Shown here piece by piece: positions 11,660-24,143 of a stretch of DNA of 64,000 nt. The translations under genes were made by a program, and so were the position numbers. Positions within the stretch are counted from its first letter, which is position 1, and the number at the start of each line of letters is the position of its first letter. The notes beneath the pieces are model-generated. The model was not told the DNA's origin. It was given only the letters and a program-made list of their open reading frames with translations, and searched no databases. The stretch lies in assembly GCF_001649575.2 (NCBI RefSeq), contig NC_051431.1, positions 25,432,121 through 25,496,120 of the forward strand, read 5' to 3'. This stretch comes from Kryptolebias marmoratus. Taxonomy: Eukaryota > Chordata > Actinopteri > Cyprinodontiformes > Rivulidae.

Positions 11660-13000
11660 AACAGTTCCTGAAACAGTGTCACTGATTCTCATACCGTAGA
11701 TCCAAATGAACAATCCAGTTAACTTTGGCTCTTACAGTTCATCAAATAGGTCAAAGACTTGAATAAATAGGATACACAGGATTATTTTATATACATGTAT
11801 ATTGTAAAGGCTTCTTTTGCCTCACTTATTGGGATAGTTTGACTCTGTTAAAGTGAGGTTCAGTGGAAAGGTTATGAAAAGTCAGTAGCTTACCTGTTGT
11901 AGGTGTTCTTGTTGTCATGTTGTCAATTTGGAGAAATAAAAACTAATTTAAAGTCGGGTGACTTAACAGCAAGTATGAACGCAGCCAAGACTGAAGAGGA
12001 CAGTCTTAAATCAACTCCCACCTCTAAAATTTCATAGCAGTTCACACAAACAGAATGCTGAAACTCTTTTTACTGGACAGCTATTAACATAGAGTACCAT
12101 GGGGGCTGGCCCAAGGCTGAGCAGAATTTCTTTTAGTTAAGCCTATCACTCGTTCACCACCATAACACCGCTAACATCTGTTTATATTGTTCATGCTTCA
12201 TTCTTTGTGCATACTGCATTTACTGCACATTTTGAGCTTCCATAATAACCATGTGGCCTTTCCTGCGCTTGGCTGAAATGACCCAAAGTATCTGAACAGG
12301 GTAAAAAAAGAAAAAAAGTATTTAAAGTACTTGTTTTAAAAATAAAAATCTGATTTAAGGAGTTTGTAAGTTTAGTGGTGACTTCCCCTGCTGTTGTTAC
12401 AGTTTTCAGTAGTTTATTTCTACAGATGAAAGGAAATAAGCTCAGCAACATGTTATTTTAAGCTACTTAGAAAAGCATTTTTATAGCCTATTAAACTAAA
12501 GCACTATCTTAGATCAGTTATTTAAAACAGAATTCAGACATAACAACCATACTGTAAATACTCAAGCTGTCAATCAGGAGATAAGACCTAATATGTTGGG
12601 GGACTCCAAGATTTATTGTGTCACATTTTGCGTACAGACAACAAAATCAGTCATCCTAAAACTAGTCAGAGACATCTGTCCGAACTACACACCAGTCAGA
12701 TGTGTTTTAGACCAAAACTTTCTGTAAATTCACTTTCTCCTGTTTCTGTATCAACTGGTTCTCTTAAAGCAAAGAGCAAAAGAAAGAGCTGCTAAATGGT
12801 TAACTTATTCTAAAACGGGCTGCAAACACCTCTTCAAATCTCTAAATTGTGTGACTTCATCACAGTTTGAAAACCATATTCTGTAATCTACATAAATCTA
12901 CTGAAGCCCCCCTAAAACAGGCCTAGTGACGCCACTGGGGCTAAGTATCTAAAGTATTTACTTGTGTTGCATACATGCCATGGTTACAGTGTAGTCCTGT
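11660..13000. other. unassigned intergenic sequence
   Basis: AT-rich, with no recognised gene or element boundary. Confidence 0.4.
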
Positions 13001-13004
13001 GTAG

Positions 13005-14275
13005 ACCCACACACATTAAAGTGTGATTGTGAAGTGGAGGGAAAATGATATATAGTTTTCAATAAAAAAAAATAAAATTAAAACGAAGGAAAAACATCTG
13101 AAAAGCGTGGCATGCATTTGAATTAAACTCCCTGAGTCAGTACATCGTAGAACCACCTTTTGCTGCAATTAAAACTGTGAGTCTGCTACAATATGCATTT
13201 TAGAGTTATGCATGATTAGAGAGTGAAATTTTAACTTTTTTTTTTTTGCAAAATAGCTCAAGCTTTGATTGGATGGACAACATCTGTGAACAACAATTCT
13301 TTAGTCTTGTCACTGATTCAGGTCGTTATTTTACCTGGACCATTCTGACACATGAATATGCTTCCGTCTAACCCATTCCATTGTAGATCTGGCTGGATGC
13401 TTCAGGTCGTCGTTATCCCACAGCATGTTGCTGCCACCACCGTGTTTCACAGTGAGAATGGTGTGTTCAGGGTGATGCGTTCATTTTCTGCCTCACATTT
13501 TGAATGTCGGCCAGTCAGTCAGTTTTGGTTTCATCTTAGCAAAGCAGCTTCTTCCATATGTTTGTTGTCTCTACATCACTTGTGTCAAATTACAAATAGG
13601 ACTCCTTATGGCTTTCTTCCTGCCACTCTTCCACAGAGTGCAGATTTGTGGACCGCCTGAGCTGTGGATTTCTGCAGCTCCTCCACAGACACCACAGGGT
13701 TTCTTGGCTGTTTCTCAGATCAACGCTCTTCTTGTTCAGCCTGTCAGTTTAGGTGGACGGCCATATCTTGGTGGGTTTGCAGTTGTGTCGTGCTCTTTAA
13801 TTTACAGGGGATTGATTGAACTTGCGCTTTGTGAGACATTCAAAGCTTTTTGTAACATAACCCAACCCCGCTTTAAGCTTTTCAACTATTTGATCCCTGT
13901 GTGTTCCTTGGTTTTAATGATGCTGTTCTGTAACCTCTGAGACCTTTACAGAACAGCTGGATTTATACGGAAATTAAATTGCATACAGGTAGACTATTTA
14001 CTAATTTGGTGACTTTTAAAGGCACTGGATTTCAGTAAGGAAGTATCAGAGTAAAGGGGGCAGAATGCAATACACCATAATTTACTGATTTTTATTTACA
14101 AAAAGTAATAAAACCATTTTCATCGCTTTTCCTGCTACTTCACATTTGTATGCTACTTTGTGAGCATACAAACTTTGTGCCAATCAAATACTTCGAAGTT
14201 TGTGGCTGTAGCATGACACAATGTGGCAAAAGTTCAAGGCGTGTGAAGACTTTCACAAGACACTAAGCTTTCCAC
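13005..14275 (-). mobile_element. Tc1-like transposon, defective
   Basis: A deleted Tc1-like element in minus orientation. The plus strand shows 'ctgccaccaccgtgtttcac', the reverse complement of the transposase H-G-G-G-S segment, and 'ttaggtggacggccatatct' from the N-terminal DNA-binding part. Remnants of the terminal repeats lie at about 13020-13110 ('gtgaagtggagggaaaatg') and 14080-14275. Several internal stretches are missing, so the D-D-E catalytic core is incomplete. No intact frame remains. Confidence 0.75.
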
Positions 14276-14279
14276 AGAA

Positions 14280-15185
14280 CGTCATTTCTGGAAACTCTAA
14301 GCTATTCCTTTAAGACTAAGCAGGTGAGGCTGGCTGAAGATTAGGCCAAATGTCGAGTGGGTATTTGTACAAGGAAAAACGGTTGCAACAGGATTTAAAC
14401 AGCTTGAGGATTGTAGTGGAAAAGACACAAAAAGAAACAAAGAGGACAGAAAGATGAATTCGAGCAGTGTCATGAGGCAGCTACATAAAGATGTAGCAAA
14501 GTCACTTCTAAATGAATCAAATTTAAAGGGTCAGTCCCTGCATTATTGAACAGCTTTTTTATGCTGAGGCAGACGTTCTACAGTTCAGACTCAATTAAGA
14601 GGCCGGAGACTTAAATTGATCTCGTCTCCACAGCAGCTTGTGTTTCATTCTTGTGCTTTGATTCCAGAGGTAAAACCCACATGCTCAATAATCCTTCTGT
14701 CTTGACGTGCTTGTCATTGTTTTAAAAGCATAAAATATACACTGCCCATCAACTGTATTGCATTAGCGGTGGACATCTGCATCTCACAAGCAGCTAAAAG
14801 CTAAAGTAGATGCCCTTCAGAGTGATTATGATGTTATCAACAGTCTGCTCTCTATACAACATTTTGAGGAACAGGAAAAATGGAGCAAAGCACTGATAAC
14901 ACCACCATCCTGGAGCTTTAAGACCATCAAGCCATGGGTTATCTGGTTTGGAGCCAGTCCATCTCAGTTCTGAAACAAGACCAGCATTGAGGGCAACTCA
15001 TTTTCTTCCCACACGTTTACTAATTGGTTCTAAATTAAATTAAACCAAATTAAGAATGATTTTGCTGGGCTAAAACTTACCTTTGTGAAGTAGGTCAAAA
15101 TTTCCATTCTAGTACAGCACTTCCACATTTTACCAGTGACCTCCAAAAAAAAAAAAAAAAACGAAGCAAAACCATCTGAATATTT
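14280..15185. other. unassigned sequence downstream of spsb4
   Basis: No exon or element recognised. It lies beyond the predicted spsb4 polyadenylation site. Confidence 0.4.
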
Positions 15186-15187
15186 AG

Positions 15188-15345
15188 AGCATATGCATGT
15201 CTTTGGACAGCCGGAGAGGGAACATGTTAACTCCACGGGGAGACTCCTCAGCAGGCCGACAGGTTGGAGCCCAGAACCTTCCTGCTGGGAGGCGGCAGCA
15301 CTAACCACCACACACTCATCCAGCCCACGTGTTCCCCCCAACATA
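15188..15345 (-). repeat. tRNA-derived SINE-like repeat, partial
   Basis: Head region of the dispersed SINE-like repeat seen complete at 34022-34383. Read on the minus strand it has a gtggttagtgctgcc segment (A-box like), a degenerate B-box region and then the body. The tail half is missing, ending at 'catgtctttggaca'. Confidence 0.6.
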
Positions 15346-15459
15346 TCCTGTCCATTTTGCATCTAATCCATGAAAAACTGCAGCTCAAAGGCAGAAGTAC
15401 CAGCTGATCGGTGTGGACTTTATCACTCCTCCGAACCTGGTATTCAAAGAGCACACACA

Positions 15460-16609
15460 GCCGATGTTAGTTTAGCTGAGTTTATTCATATTCACATTTA
15501 AAAACATTTTTATGGCAGCACATTCTTCAACCTATGCATGCGAGACGTATCCCACAAACATATTTCAATTAGAAAAAGAAACAAAACTTTAGAAAGTAAA
15601 TCAAAGATAAAAACCTAACAGTAAGACGATATAATATAGATTTGTAAAAGCAGCATTTCAAACTTTGGGTGAGGAACGAAGTGTCCTCTTGTATGACAGA
15701 ATTGTGGTGTGCTGCTTCGACTGAATGTTAGCTGTAGCAGGGCAGGCACATTTTTTGCAGTCAAAAAAAACAGCTTCACCTTACGACTAAGGTCCATCAG
15801 TGAACCAGAGAGCAGAAACACAGTTCTTCCAGTTTAATAAAACTGATTGAAAATAACTTCAACTGGATTTTAACAAAAAAAAACTCAAATAAAAAGTGAG
15901 AAGCTGGCAGGAGAGAACGGACCCAAAGATTGAAACCAGTCTGGAGATGCTGTTTTCTCCCTTGTCGTGTTCTTGCTACAGACAGTGTGGACTTTGTTTC
16001 CATACACTGTAGAAATGTGATTCACGTGTGCTGCGAAGTGTGCACATTAACAAAAATAGAACTCTGTGTGCACACTCCCTCCTTCTCACTCACTGCCTCT
16101 TTCCTGTGGCTTGCAGGGATTGTTGTGTCCCCACAGCGCCTGCTGTGTTGTTGGGAAACATAAATATAAATACCAACGTGTTTCTGAGGCTTCTGCTGAG
16201 TCTGTGCAGAGCAGACGTCTGTGTAAACTGTCACCCAAAACCCACAGCGTGTAAGGCCTTTCTGAGTGTGAAAATGTGGTTTGACTCCAAGTTTTTTTTT
16301 TTAAACCAGCTTCCTGCTAATGACATGATCTCACACATCAGCTCCATAAATCAATAGGAGAAAGAAGCAAAAAAAAAAATGAAGAAGAAGAATAAATCAC
16401 TGGAAAAGCTTAAAAGCAAGAGATAAAACCATCCAAACTGTGATCCCTCTCAGGGTGTAAACAAACCACTTTGCAGCGTCTTTGAAACCACCTGTTCCAG
16501 GTCAACATCTGCGTCCACATCAACAGATATCTGACGGTGGCGTTGAAGTTCGGCTGGGCGGCGTCAGGTGGGCCTCCGTGTCTTCCCGTCTGGGTCTGTG
16601 CGTGAGCAG
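15460..16609 (-). other. spsb4: predicted spsb4 3'UTR
   Basis: Unique sequence directly downstream of the stop codon on the minus strand. The first minus-strand AATAAA after the stop is at 15486-15481, so cleavage is expected near 15460-15470, giving a 3'UTR of about 1.1 kb. No repeat interrupts it. This is inference from the signal only, and alternative ends are possible. Confidence 0.4.
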
Positions 16610-16737
16610 TCACTGGTACTGGAGGTAGTTTTTCAGAGTCTGTGGCAGAGGAAGTGTCTCGATATGATGGATGCGTTCCCGGCCCAGAGCGAGTCGGGCT
16701 ACTCGTCGGCACAGATCCATGAGGGGGAGGGGCTCCG
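16610..16737 (-). CDS. spsb4: spsb4 coding exon 3: SOCS box
   Basis: Terminal coding exon of the SPRY domain-containing SOCS box protein 4 gene, encoding residues 237-278. The upstream acceptor reads ctcacag, then CGGAGCCC, and its first two bases complete the proline codon begun by the C that ends exon 2, so the phase matches exactly. The frame reads E-P-L-P-L-M-D-L-C-R-R-V-A-R-L-A-L-G (BC box, which binds Elongin B/C), then L-P-L-P-Q-T-L-K-N-Y-L (Cullin-5 box with its LPLP core), and ends Q-Y-Q and TGA. This region recruits the Elongin-Cul5-Rbx2 ubiquitin ligase in the SPSB family. The exon is too short and lacks its own start, so it is easily missed. The ninety-odd percent match to the known SOCS-box pattern makes the call secure. 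Confidence 0.93.
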
Positions 16738-19039
16738 CTGTGAGGGAGAAAACAGGACAGATGATGTAGTTAAGGTCCTCGGTTCCTCACAGCCTCATTA
16801 ATACATCACATTTCCACAAAGAGCTCCGGGAACGAGCTGTGCCGGGGCCCCCGCTGTGAGACAGTTGAAAATGTTATGACAGCTCTCTCTCATGGCACAG
16901 ATTTCAGAGCGTAGCTCGAAGCTTTAATGGTCGCTGTGAACTGCAGGGAGCGAATCTGCTGATACAGTTTTACATCGGCATCATAAGTGATGATACCAGC
17001 AGTAAATACAAGATGTAAACTTCTCTTCTGTCTATTAAACAAACACTGGAAACACATCGGGATTATTTGATCAGGATCGTGAATGCCACGCTGAAGTAAG
17101 GGATATCTGGCCATTTTGGAGTGGAATTATGTTGAAAAGTTGTGAATAAATAATAAGTGAACAGAAGGGTTTTTTTTCCAAATACTTCAATAATTTGTTC
17201 ATTTATTTTAAAAGAAATGGGAACCTAGTAGTGACACGCCAAATTGTCCTTCTCCCTAAAAGACAAATCTGAGCAACCCAGCGTCTGTTTCTGCCACTGT
17301 AGTTTTTTTGAGGAAATAAAAAAAACAAACAATAAAATGGAAGAAATGGCTTTTTAGAGATCAACCTTACTGCCAGTATGTGTATCAATTAGACTGGCGA
17401 AAATCAAAGAATATTCAAATAAAACTCAAATAACTACCAACCAATTTGAAGAGTGCTTTTTTTATTTTCTTAAAATTCCCAAAGCTTACTATCATCTCAC
17501 CAGCTGTAGTTTTTGTTGTTGTTGGTTTGTTTTTATCAAGAAAGAATCTGTGGTTATTTGCAAAAGTAAGTGGCAGCAGCGAGCTGCAACACTTCCAACT
17601 CAGCCTGGGGTTAATTCTGGCAACAATGTTATATTATTTCTGCAAAAATAACAGTAAAGCAAAACTGACGGAAGCATAAAAGGTTTAAATAACACCATTT
17701 GCTTGAACTGTAATGACATTTTTAAGACTGGAACTTTTTGAAGACGGCAATCCTATTTGAAGTGTGTCCACTTGGACCAGATTGATGGGTCCAGAGGATC
17801 ATATTGGATGCTCTGAACGAATTCCTGTTTAAAGATGAAAGAATCTCGGCAGTTCACGCTAACGCTATTATTTAAACCTTTACAGCACCATCAGGTTTGC
17901 ATTACATGGTTAATTCCTGCCAGAATTTTCTCCAGGCAACACCAGAAGTGCTACAGCTCAATGCTGCTGCCACTGTTTGTATTTACAAATAATGCCAATT
18001 TTTGAATTAATGGTTTTAACATTTTGGAGGCATTTTAAGTCGGAAGCAACCAACTTTGGTCTTGGCTGTATTTGGACTAATGACTAGCTCTTTAGTCCTG
18101 TTGGATTTAAACTTGAAGACTGTTCAAAGACTGATCTACTACTGGCGATATATCATTTCTTCACAACTTTTTAACAGAACCCCCACTTCTAAATGATCAG
18201 AATATCTCTTTAATACACTGTTTGTGCTCAGAACATAAAGACCACTTCAGAGATCTTTGATGGCAGCTTCAGATTAAGATTTTCTTTAAATTGCACGTCT
18301 TTAAGAAAACATGTTTTTGAATTCATTTGAGTTAACTGAAGCGTGCATAAAATGCATCTCTGTGTGTAACTAAATCACTGCTACTAAGGAGTACTAATTC
18401 AGGATTAAGATAACTGTGTGGCATGAGTGACTGAATACAGTCTGATAATGGTGAATGCAAACAAATTTATCAACAGTGGTGTTTCCAGTTCGGACTGTAG
18501 AGATGAAGATGGGTAGATTAATTCTGCCATCTTTACAGACAGAGAGACATTTTGCTTTTAGCTTCACAAACTAATGCCAAAACTGTGTTGCAACAGTCAA
18601 AATAACACTTTCCACAACACTGAACTCACTGCTCCTTCCTTTATGCTGCCATCCAGACATACACAAGGAAACGATCACAGCAGCCGATAAAAATAAATTA
18701 TTTACAATGTGTACACATCATCGCTTTTATTAATGTGCATCTGCAGAACGTGCCAATTTCCCTCCAACTGATCTTGAAAGTCAAGTGATGTTTGGATGTC
18801 AGAGACTCTTAACTGCCTTCCCCTTTACCAATGTCGAGCTACGCCACCTGGATGCACCATCTGGTGAAGAAACCCTCCTGCTGCTCTGATGTTTTCTTAC
18901 ACGCACACAGTTTGAAGGACATGAGGAAAGGTTTTTACACTCGCACAAAAAATAATAATACACACCCAACAGATAACATAACAGAGAAGACAAAAAAAAT
19001 CTTGCATTTGAAGGAATGCAAATAGCCTGCTACCTTGTA

Positions 19040-19562
19040 TGACAGAGTTTAAGACTAAGATTCTCTTACGCACTTGGGGTATGTGTGTGAATGACTCTCA
19101 GCTACAACCACACCACATTTTAGCAGTTAGCTGTGGCTGTGGTGGCCATCTTGAATGGGTTAACTCCTAAAATTACAGTAAATGTCTTGCACTTGCATAG
19201 CACTTTATCTAGTCCAAGGACCCCAAAGCACTTCACACTACAATCATTCACCCACTGATGGCAGTAAGCTACGTTGTAGCCACAGCTGCCCTGGGGCAGG
19301 CTGACAGAAGTGAGGCTGCCATCACACCGGCGCCATCAAGCCCTCTGACCACCACCAGGTGAAGTGTTTTGCCTAAGGACACAACAGCTGAGTGGGCTCG
19401 AACCGGCAACCCTCTGGTTACAGGACAAACCCTTACCTCCTGGCCGCCCCTTATCCTTGAAAAGGTCCGTCCAATGGTTATTTTGTGAGCATTTCATTAA
19501 AATCCATGTAGTGGTTTCTGAAATAGTTTGTTGACAGAGAGTTGACTCCATAAAATGCACAG
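19040..19562 (+). repeat. hairpin-ended repeat, copy 2, split by a SINE
   Basis: The left part (19040-19180) has 'gaatgactctcagctacaac' and 'gtggccatcttgaatgggtt'. The right part (19452-19562) resumes with 'gtccgtccaatggttatt', 'catttcattaaaatccatg' and 'gttgacaga'. The two halves are in register with the uninterrupted copies, with the SINE at 19181-19451 between them. Confidence 0.7.
19181..19451 (-). repeat. tRNA-derived SINE, second family
   Basis: On the minus strand it begins with a tRNA-like head: 'ggccaggaggtaagg' (A-box like) and 'ggttgccggttcgagccc' (B box of RNA polymerase III promoters). The body includes 'gtgtccttaggcaaaacac', and the 3' side reads as 'agtgctttggggtccttgg'. It is inserted in copy 2 of the hairpin-ended repeat, so it is younger than that copy. 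Confidence 0.65.
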
Positions 19563-19589
19563 GATCTTTGTTTAAAATTTTGCCAATGT

Positions 19590-19838
19590 GTTAGTGCTCC
19601 GATTATGTATTGAGAATCAGTCTCGGTTACTACCACAGCAAATTTTAGATCATCTCGAAAACTAACTGAGTTTCAGCCATTTGTGTTTTTTTTAAGGTTT
19701 GTTGGCTGTTGTTGCCACTTTAAATCAGATGGACTTGAAAAGTTATTTAGTTGTAGATGTACATCCAGAGGTTACTTTCTGAATGTTTGATTAAAAATGT
19801 GTCCACTGGTTCATGAGACATTTTGCCAACAGGTTAGG
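19590..19838 (+). repeat. hairpin-ended repeat, copy 3
   Basis: Diverged copy placed about 30 bp after copy 2, in the same orientation: 'ggttactaccacagcaaatt', 'tgagtttcagccattt', 'gtagatgtacatccagagg' and 'ggttcatgagacattttgcc'. The 3' hairpin is not preserved. Confidence 0.65.
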
Positions 19839-22800
19839 CCTTTGGCTAAGAAAAGGTTTTTTCCTCCATTACCTACAAGGACTGATTGCCTCTTTAAAAA
19901 ACAAGCTAAAATTAATTGGTCTGTCTTCAACTTTTCAGTCTTAACTGGAAACAAAGATAGCCAAAGATGTTAGTTTAGTTTTGATGCAACCACTTTGTCC
20001 AAAGGGGCTGGAAAGATTTAGCTGTAAATCGTAACATTAAAGCCACATCTGTACACCTACTATTTTGGCAGCAAGCTTCACTGGTGCATGGTCCCCCACG
20101 AGTTACTGACCCTTGTGTTTGCTTTACATTATTACTGCAGTGCTGACAATAACTGTGCCAACACTTACTGTACCACAGATTTGTACTTGTCACAACAGGG
20201 ACACAAACAGAGCAACGTATGGCTCAGTTCCATTAAACTACCCAGTAAGCATGACAGTGAAACAGCATGAACAAAAGCTCGATTAAAAGCAACACAGTCA
20301 TTCATACATCTGTGCTTCGTCTTCTGTGACGAGTCAAAATGTGAGCTCTGCGAAAGGTCCATCTGCACAATAAAATGTTTGTGCTGAAAGACTACGGTAC
20401 ACACAACTCACAATTATGAGTATGTGTATACACACACACACACAAAACAATCCAAACAAGCCTCCTCGGTGACTGACTGAGCCATTCCTCTCCACAGTCT
20501 ATTAAAAGTGCACCGCATTACCATAAACTGAGAACTCAGCGGAACAAATATGAAGGAAATACAGAACATCCAGTCTGAGGAGTGCTCATGGAACCAAACT
20601 GGAACAGAATAGGGCTGTCAAATAACCTCAGGCATTACCGTGGGTAAAAACTGCTGTCTTTCTGGCTGCATGAGCACTGAATGATGCGCTCAGCTTACAG
20701 GAAACAGGAGCTGGTCTAAAGTCGAGTTTGGACGAGAACCGGAAAATGACTGAATATTCCAAAAAAATAAAAAGTTGATAGATAAGAAACGTTTTTAGTA
20801 ACCATTTTCATACTCTGCTTGGGGTAAAGACGACGGATGGACTGATGGTTTGTCAAGTGACCTTTGAAAGCAGCACTGAGGCGAAATGAAGAAATCCAGC
20901 AGCTGACAGGCGGAAAGAATCAGCGAGTGGGATTTATTTGACTGCCTTGTGCTAAATGAAAAGTCTGTCTGAGGGCACCTCAGGGACATGTGGCAGAGTG
21001 AATTCATTATTAACCACATCAACAAGTTCCAAACAAAAAGACGAGAAGTATGAACTGATGTGTGTATTGAGACCGTTCAGCTGATAATCCTTCAAAGCAG
21101 CTGGTGAAATAATTTGAATGTCAATAACATGACGTTAGTCCAACATCTTATTTCCCTCAGACTGGGAAGGCAAGTCAGTGCACTAACACACCAGAATACA
21201 AGCTGGTAGGACAAGTGGTCTCCATTCAGCCTTCACCCAGTAACTGGTTTACAAAGGTACTCATTGCAAAGTGTTAAATTAAACATAAAAAAGGTTATTG
21301 TGAGCAATATTAAATGGTGCAGTTTGAAGGAGTTTTTCCATTGGGTTTTCTACACTCAGTGAAAATTAAGCACTTGGCAGAATCCACTGAAAAGGACGTC
21401 AAAACTCGACTCACATATGGCAGAATTGGACAAGCATAGAATCTCGGAAAAAACATTTAGGTAGAATGAATGAAGTGAATCTGCTGCTAAACACGAAGGA
21501 AAAAAGAGTGAGAAAGATTATTTCAAGAATAAATATCAGGGATCAAACAGGGCAGCTCGACATTCAAACATACGACTCTTTTCTGGATGTCATTTTTTAA
21601 AGTCTATTTTAGATAAATAAACGCAGTTGATGGTTCGCATCCTGTCACACATTTTGCTTACAAATTTTTAACAGGACACATTAACCATCATTATGAGAAA
21701 TAAAAACCACAGTGGGGATTTTGTTCCTTTTTGGAGGTTTTTAGACCAGCCTTCATGACTGTGCAAAGAGTACCTTTAACTCTGCTCCCATGGAGGGGCC
21801 TCAACACCACACACTTTGTCCACATTAAAAATATCTGCAAACATGGATGTGTTTGGATGCATGAAGTCACTTCATTTACTATCACAAGAACAGCCTGAAC
21901 ATATGAACAGTTGCCATGGAAACCAGATCCTCACAACATAAGTGTAGAGTCACAGATGTACATGTCGTACGTCATTATAAGGTGTCCAGATTTCAAAGTG
22001 ATGCCTTAGAAGTACAGCTTATCTGTAGATCTGTTGAAAAAAATATCTAAAAGGACAAACTAATAATTTAATGTTATACATTTCCAATTTGTCAATTATA
22101 AATTGTAATAAATTCTGCTGAAAATGTTTTTCGGTTTTATAAAAAGTGAGAACATTTACTCTAGTTTCAACCGACGTTCGTGTTAGACAAGTTGTCCGCC
22201 CCAGCATTGCGTCCCACAGATTTGCCTGTATCTGTAACTTGGGAAGGTAATTATCACCTCTTGAGTACTGGAAGTGAAACACAACTACTTGGAGTAAAGC
22301 AAACACACACTAGCACCTCTTGGCACTGCTCTCCTGAGGGAGGTGGTGTGGAGATGATTCTGCTCACTGAAAACCAGCCAATCACTGCTGGCACATGCTG
22401 GTCTCCATGGTAAGGGTTGCCTGGAGCGACAAATGGCCCTGTCTAACAAATTGATGAGCACCAATGGGAGGTACACACTGGAGTTACACTCTCCATCAAA
22501 TGGTTTAACTGACTAACAGCACTGGTGAGTGGTCTCCGTTGTGGTTAAAAAGACATTTTAGTTGTGTCCAATTCCAAAAAAAAAAATTGTAACCAAAACA
22601 TGTTCCACCACATCTAATAATCAAGTGCAGTTATTTGACAAGCCTAGTGTAGCCTATCAACATCTGCTATTAGTGAATATTACTGAGGATTTAACATTGT
22701 ATACACCGAATTGTGTGCTGCCTTACATAACAATGTATTTGGTGAGACATACAACTAAGATATACCTGCCAGCCAGCAGGCCTTTTTACCTCTGTCCAAA

Positions 22801-22974
22801 AGGAACTCTAATAAAGTTAACAACATCTACAACACGCTCTTACTGGCCCAAATCATGATGAATGTACAAATAAAACATCCTACCTGACACATTCTACTTA
22901 AGGACTTGATGGATGTAGAATAAACAAACTGACTAAATAATTCATCTTTGCTTGCGCCTTGCCTTTTCTACCTT

Positions 22975-23287
22975 ATGGTGTTGGAGGAGTTTGTGTGCCT
23001 GAATAATCCTAGAAGTTATGCTGTCGGGGGCAAGGTAGGGTATCCCAAGGCAGATATGTCCTAGGTGACAGGCTAGACAAAGAGCAGTTCACAACACTTG
23101 TATAATCAAGAAAGAGCAAGGGGCTTGATGTTCCTTGCCTGGACATGAGTTATCAGAGCCCCACCCTGGTGCCTGTGGGAGGAGCTCGTCAACGAGCGCC
23201 TGGTGACCAGGCATTCACTCATGGGGCCCAGTTGGGCTGGACCCAAATAAGCTGCCCCTGTAGGCCTACCACCTGAAGGAAGGGTTA
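22975..23287 (+). mobile_element. LINE 5' region, left half of a split copy
   Basis: Matches the 5' untranslated region of a common fish APE-type LINE: 'ttgtgtgcctgaataatcct', 'cagacaaagag'-like spacing, 'gagcgcctggtgaccaggc' and 'atggggcccagttgggctgg'. The sequence runs straight on at 23939 after removal of the DNA transposon at 23291-23938. Confidence 0.6.
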
Positions 23288-23290
23288 TAT

Positions 23291-23938
23291 TGCCCCTTTC
23301 ACACGGGCCCTAAAGGTCCCAGCTCCACTCTACTCGGCTTGCTTTGCGCGCGTTTACATCTGCATTTTTTCGAGGTTGGCCCTGCTTCTTTGGTCCCTGC
23401 TTCGGAGTCGGGCCAGTTGGGCCAGCCCTGCTTCGTAGGCGGCGCAAGCTTAGCTCCTGTTCACTCATTGGTCGTGGGTGTGACCAGATGCAAGCATAAA
23501 GAGCGAACGGTAGGAATATAAACAACAGCGTTAGCTTACCCTGCAACGTTTATGCAGTTCGTCCCCCAGCTGAAGACGCTGTAAAGCCTGAAACCTTCGG
23601 CGGATAACAGCTGTCCTACTCCGCGCAACAATCGCGGCCTCCAGAGCATTTCTTCCACTGCGCCTCTCTTCCTGAAGTCTCAGGAAAATCACCATAAGTT
23701 TAAAAAACAGCAACAACACAGAGCCAACATTGTCCATAGCGCTTTACACAAGTTGCGCTAAGTTTCGGTAGCGCACCCCCCCGCGCCGCGACCTTGCCTT
23801 GGCCTTGCAACACGAGGAGGTGTTCCTCTGCTACCGACTAAACTGACCGGTGTAAACGTGATGCATTCTTTATAGAGCCGAGCAGAGTAGAGTGGAGTAG
23901 AGCCAGACTTCTGAATTAGGGCCCGTGTAAAAGAGGCG
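23291..23938 (-). mobile_element. DNA transposon, 648 bp, TAT target duplication
   Basis: Terminal inverted repeats start TGCCCCTTTCACACGGGCCC on the left. The right end in reverse complement starts CGCCTCTTTTACACGGGCCC, and both continue into 'ctccactctact..cggct'. TAT flanks each end (23288-23290 and 23939-23941), and the host LINE is continuous once one TAT and the element are removed. A 3-bp duplication fits PIF/Harbinger, though the family normally uses TWA sites, so the superfamily stays open. It carries one possible first exon at 23540-23737. Confidence 0.65.
23540..23737 (-). CDS. possible first exon of a transposon gene
   Basis: A minus-strand frame starts with ATG at 23737 and runs 66 codons to a good splice donor (GTAAGC at 23539-23534). 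The product begins M-D-N-V-G-S-V-L-L-L-F-F-K with a hydrophobic N-terminal stretch, then becomes basic and arginine-rich around R-R-S-G-R-N-A-L-E-A and R-R-R-F-Q-A-L-Q-R-L. I do not recognise the protein. No second exon is present inside the element, so it is probably the remaining 5' exon of a deleted transposon gene. It could also be a chance frame. Confidence 0.35.
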
Positions 23939-23941
23939 TAT

Positions 23942-24143
23942 GTGTCAGGTGCGTAGTGCTATGGGTGGCAGAGCCTTGGTGCTCTGACCCTAGCTCGTGG
24001 AACATGAAATGTCACCTCTCTGGTGAGGAAGGAGTCTGAGTTTGTGCATGAGGTTGAGAGGTACTGACTGATATAGTCAGGCTCACTTCAACACACGGCA
24101 TCCCCAAACTCCAGAACAAGCAGCAGATGATGGATGGATTGCT
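23942..24143 (+). mobile_element. LINE right half: endonuclease start and tail
   Basis: Continuation of the LINE interrupted at 23291. One frame reads W-N-V-T-S-L, then E-V-E-R-Y, the start of the APE endonuclease domain of a fish LINE. It then jumps by internal deletion to the 3' end 'gcagatgatggatggat', a short GATG-type tail. Only the extreme 5' and 3' parts remain. Confidence 0.6.

Noticed and set aside
13352..13940. Plus-strand frames of 102 and 146 codons
   Set aside because: They are antisense readings of a defective Tc1-like transposase.
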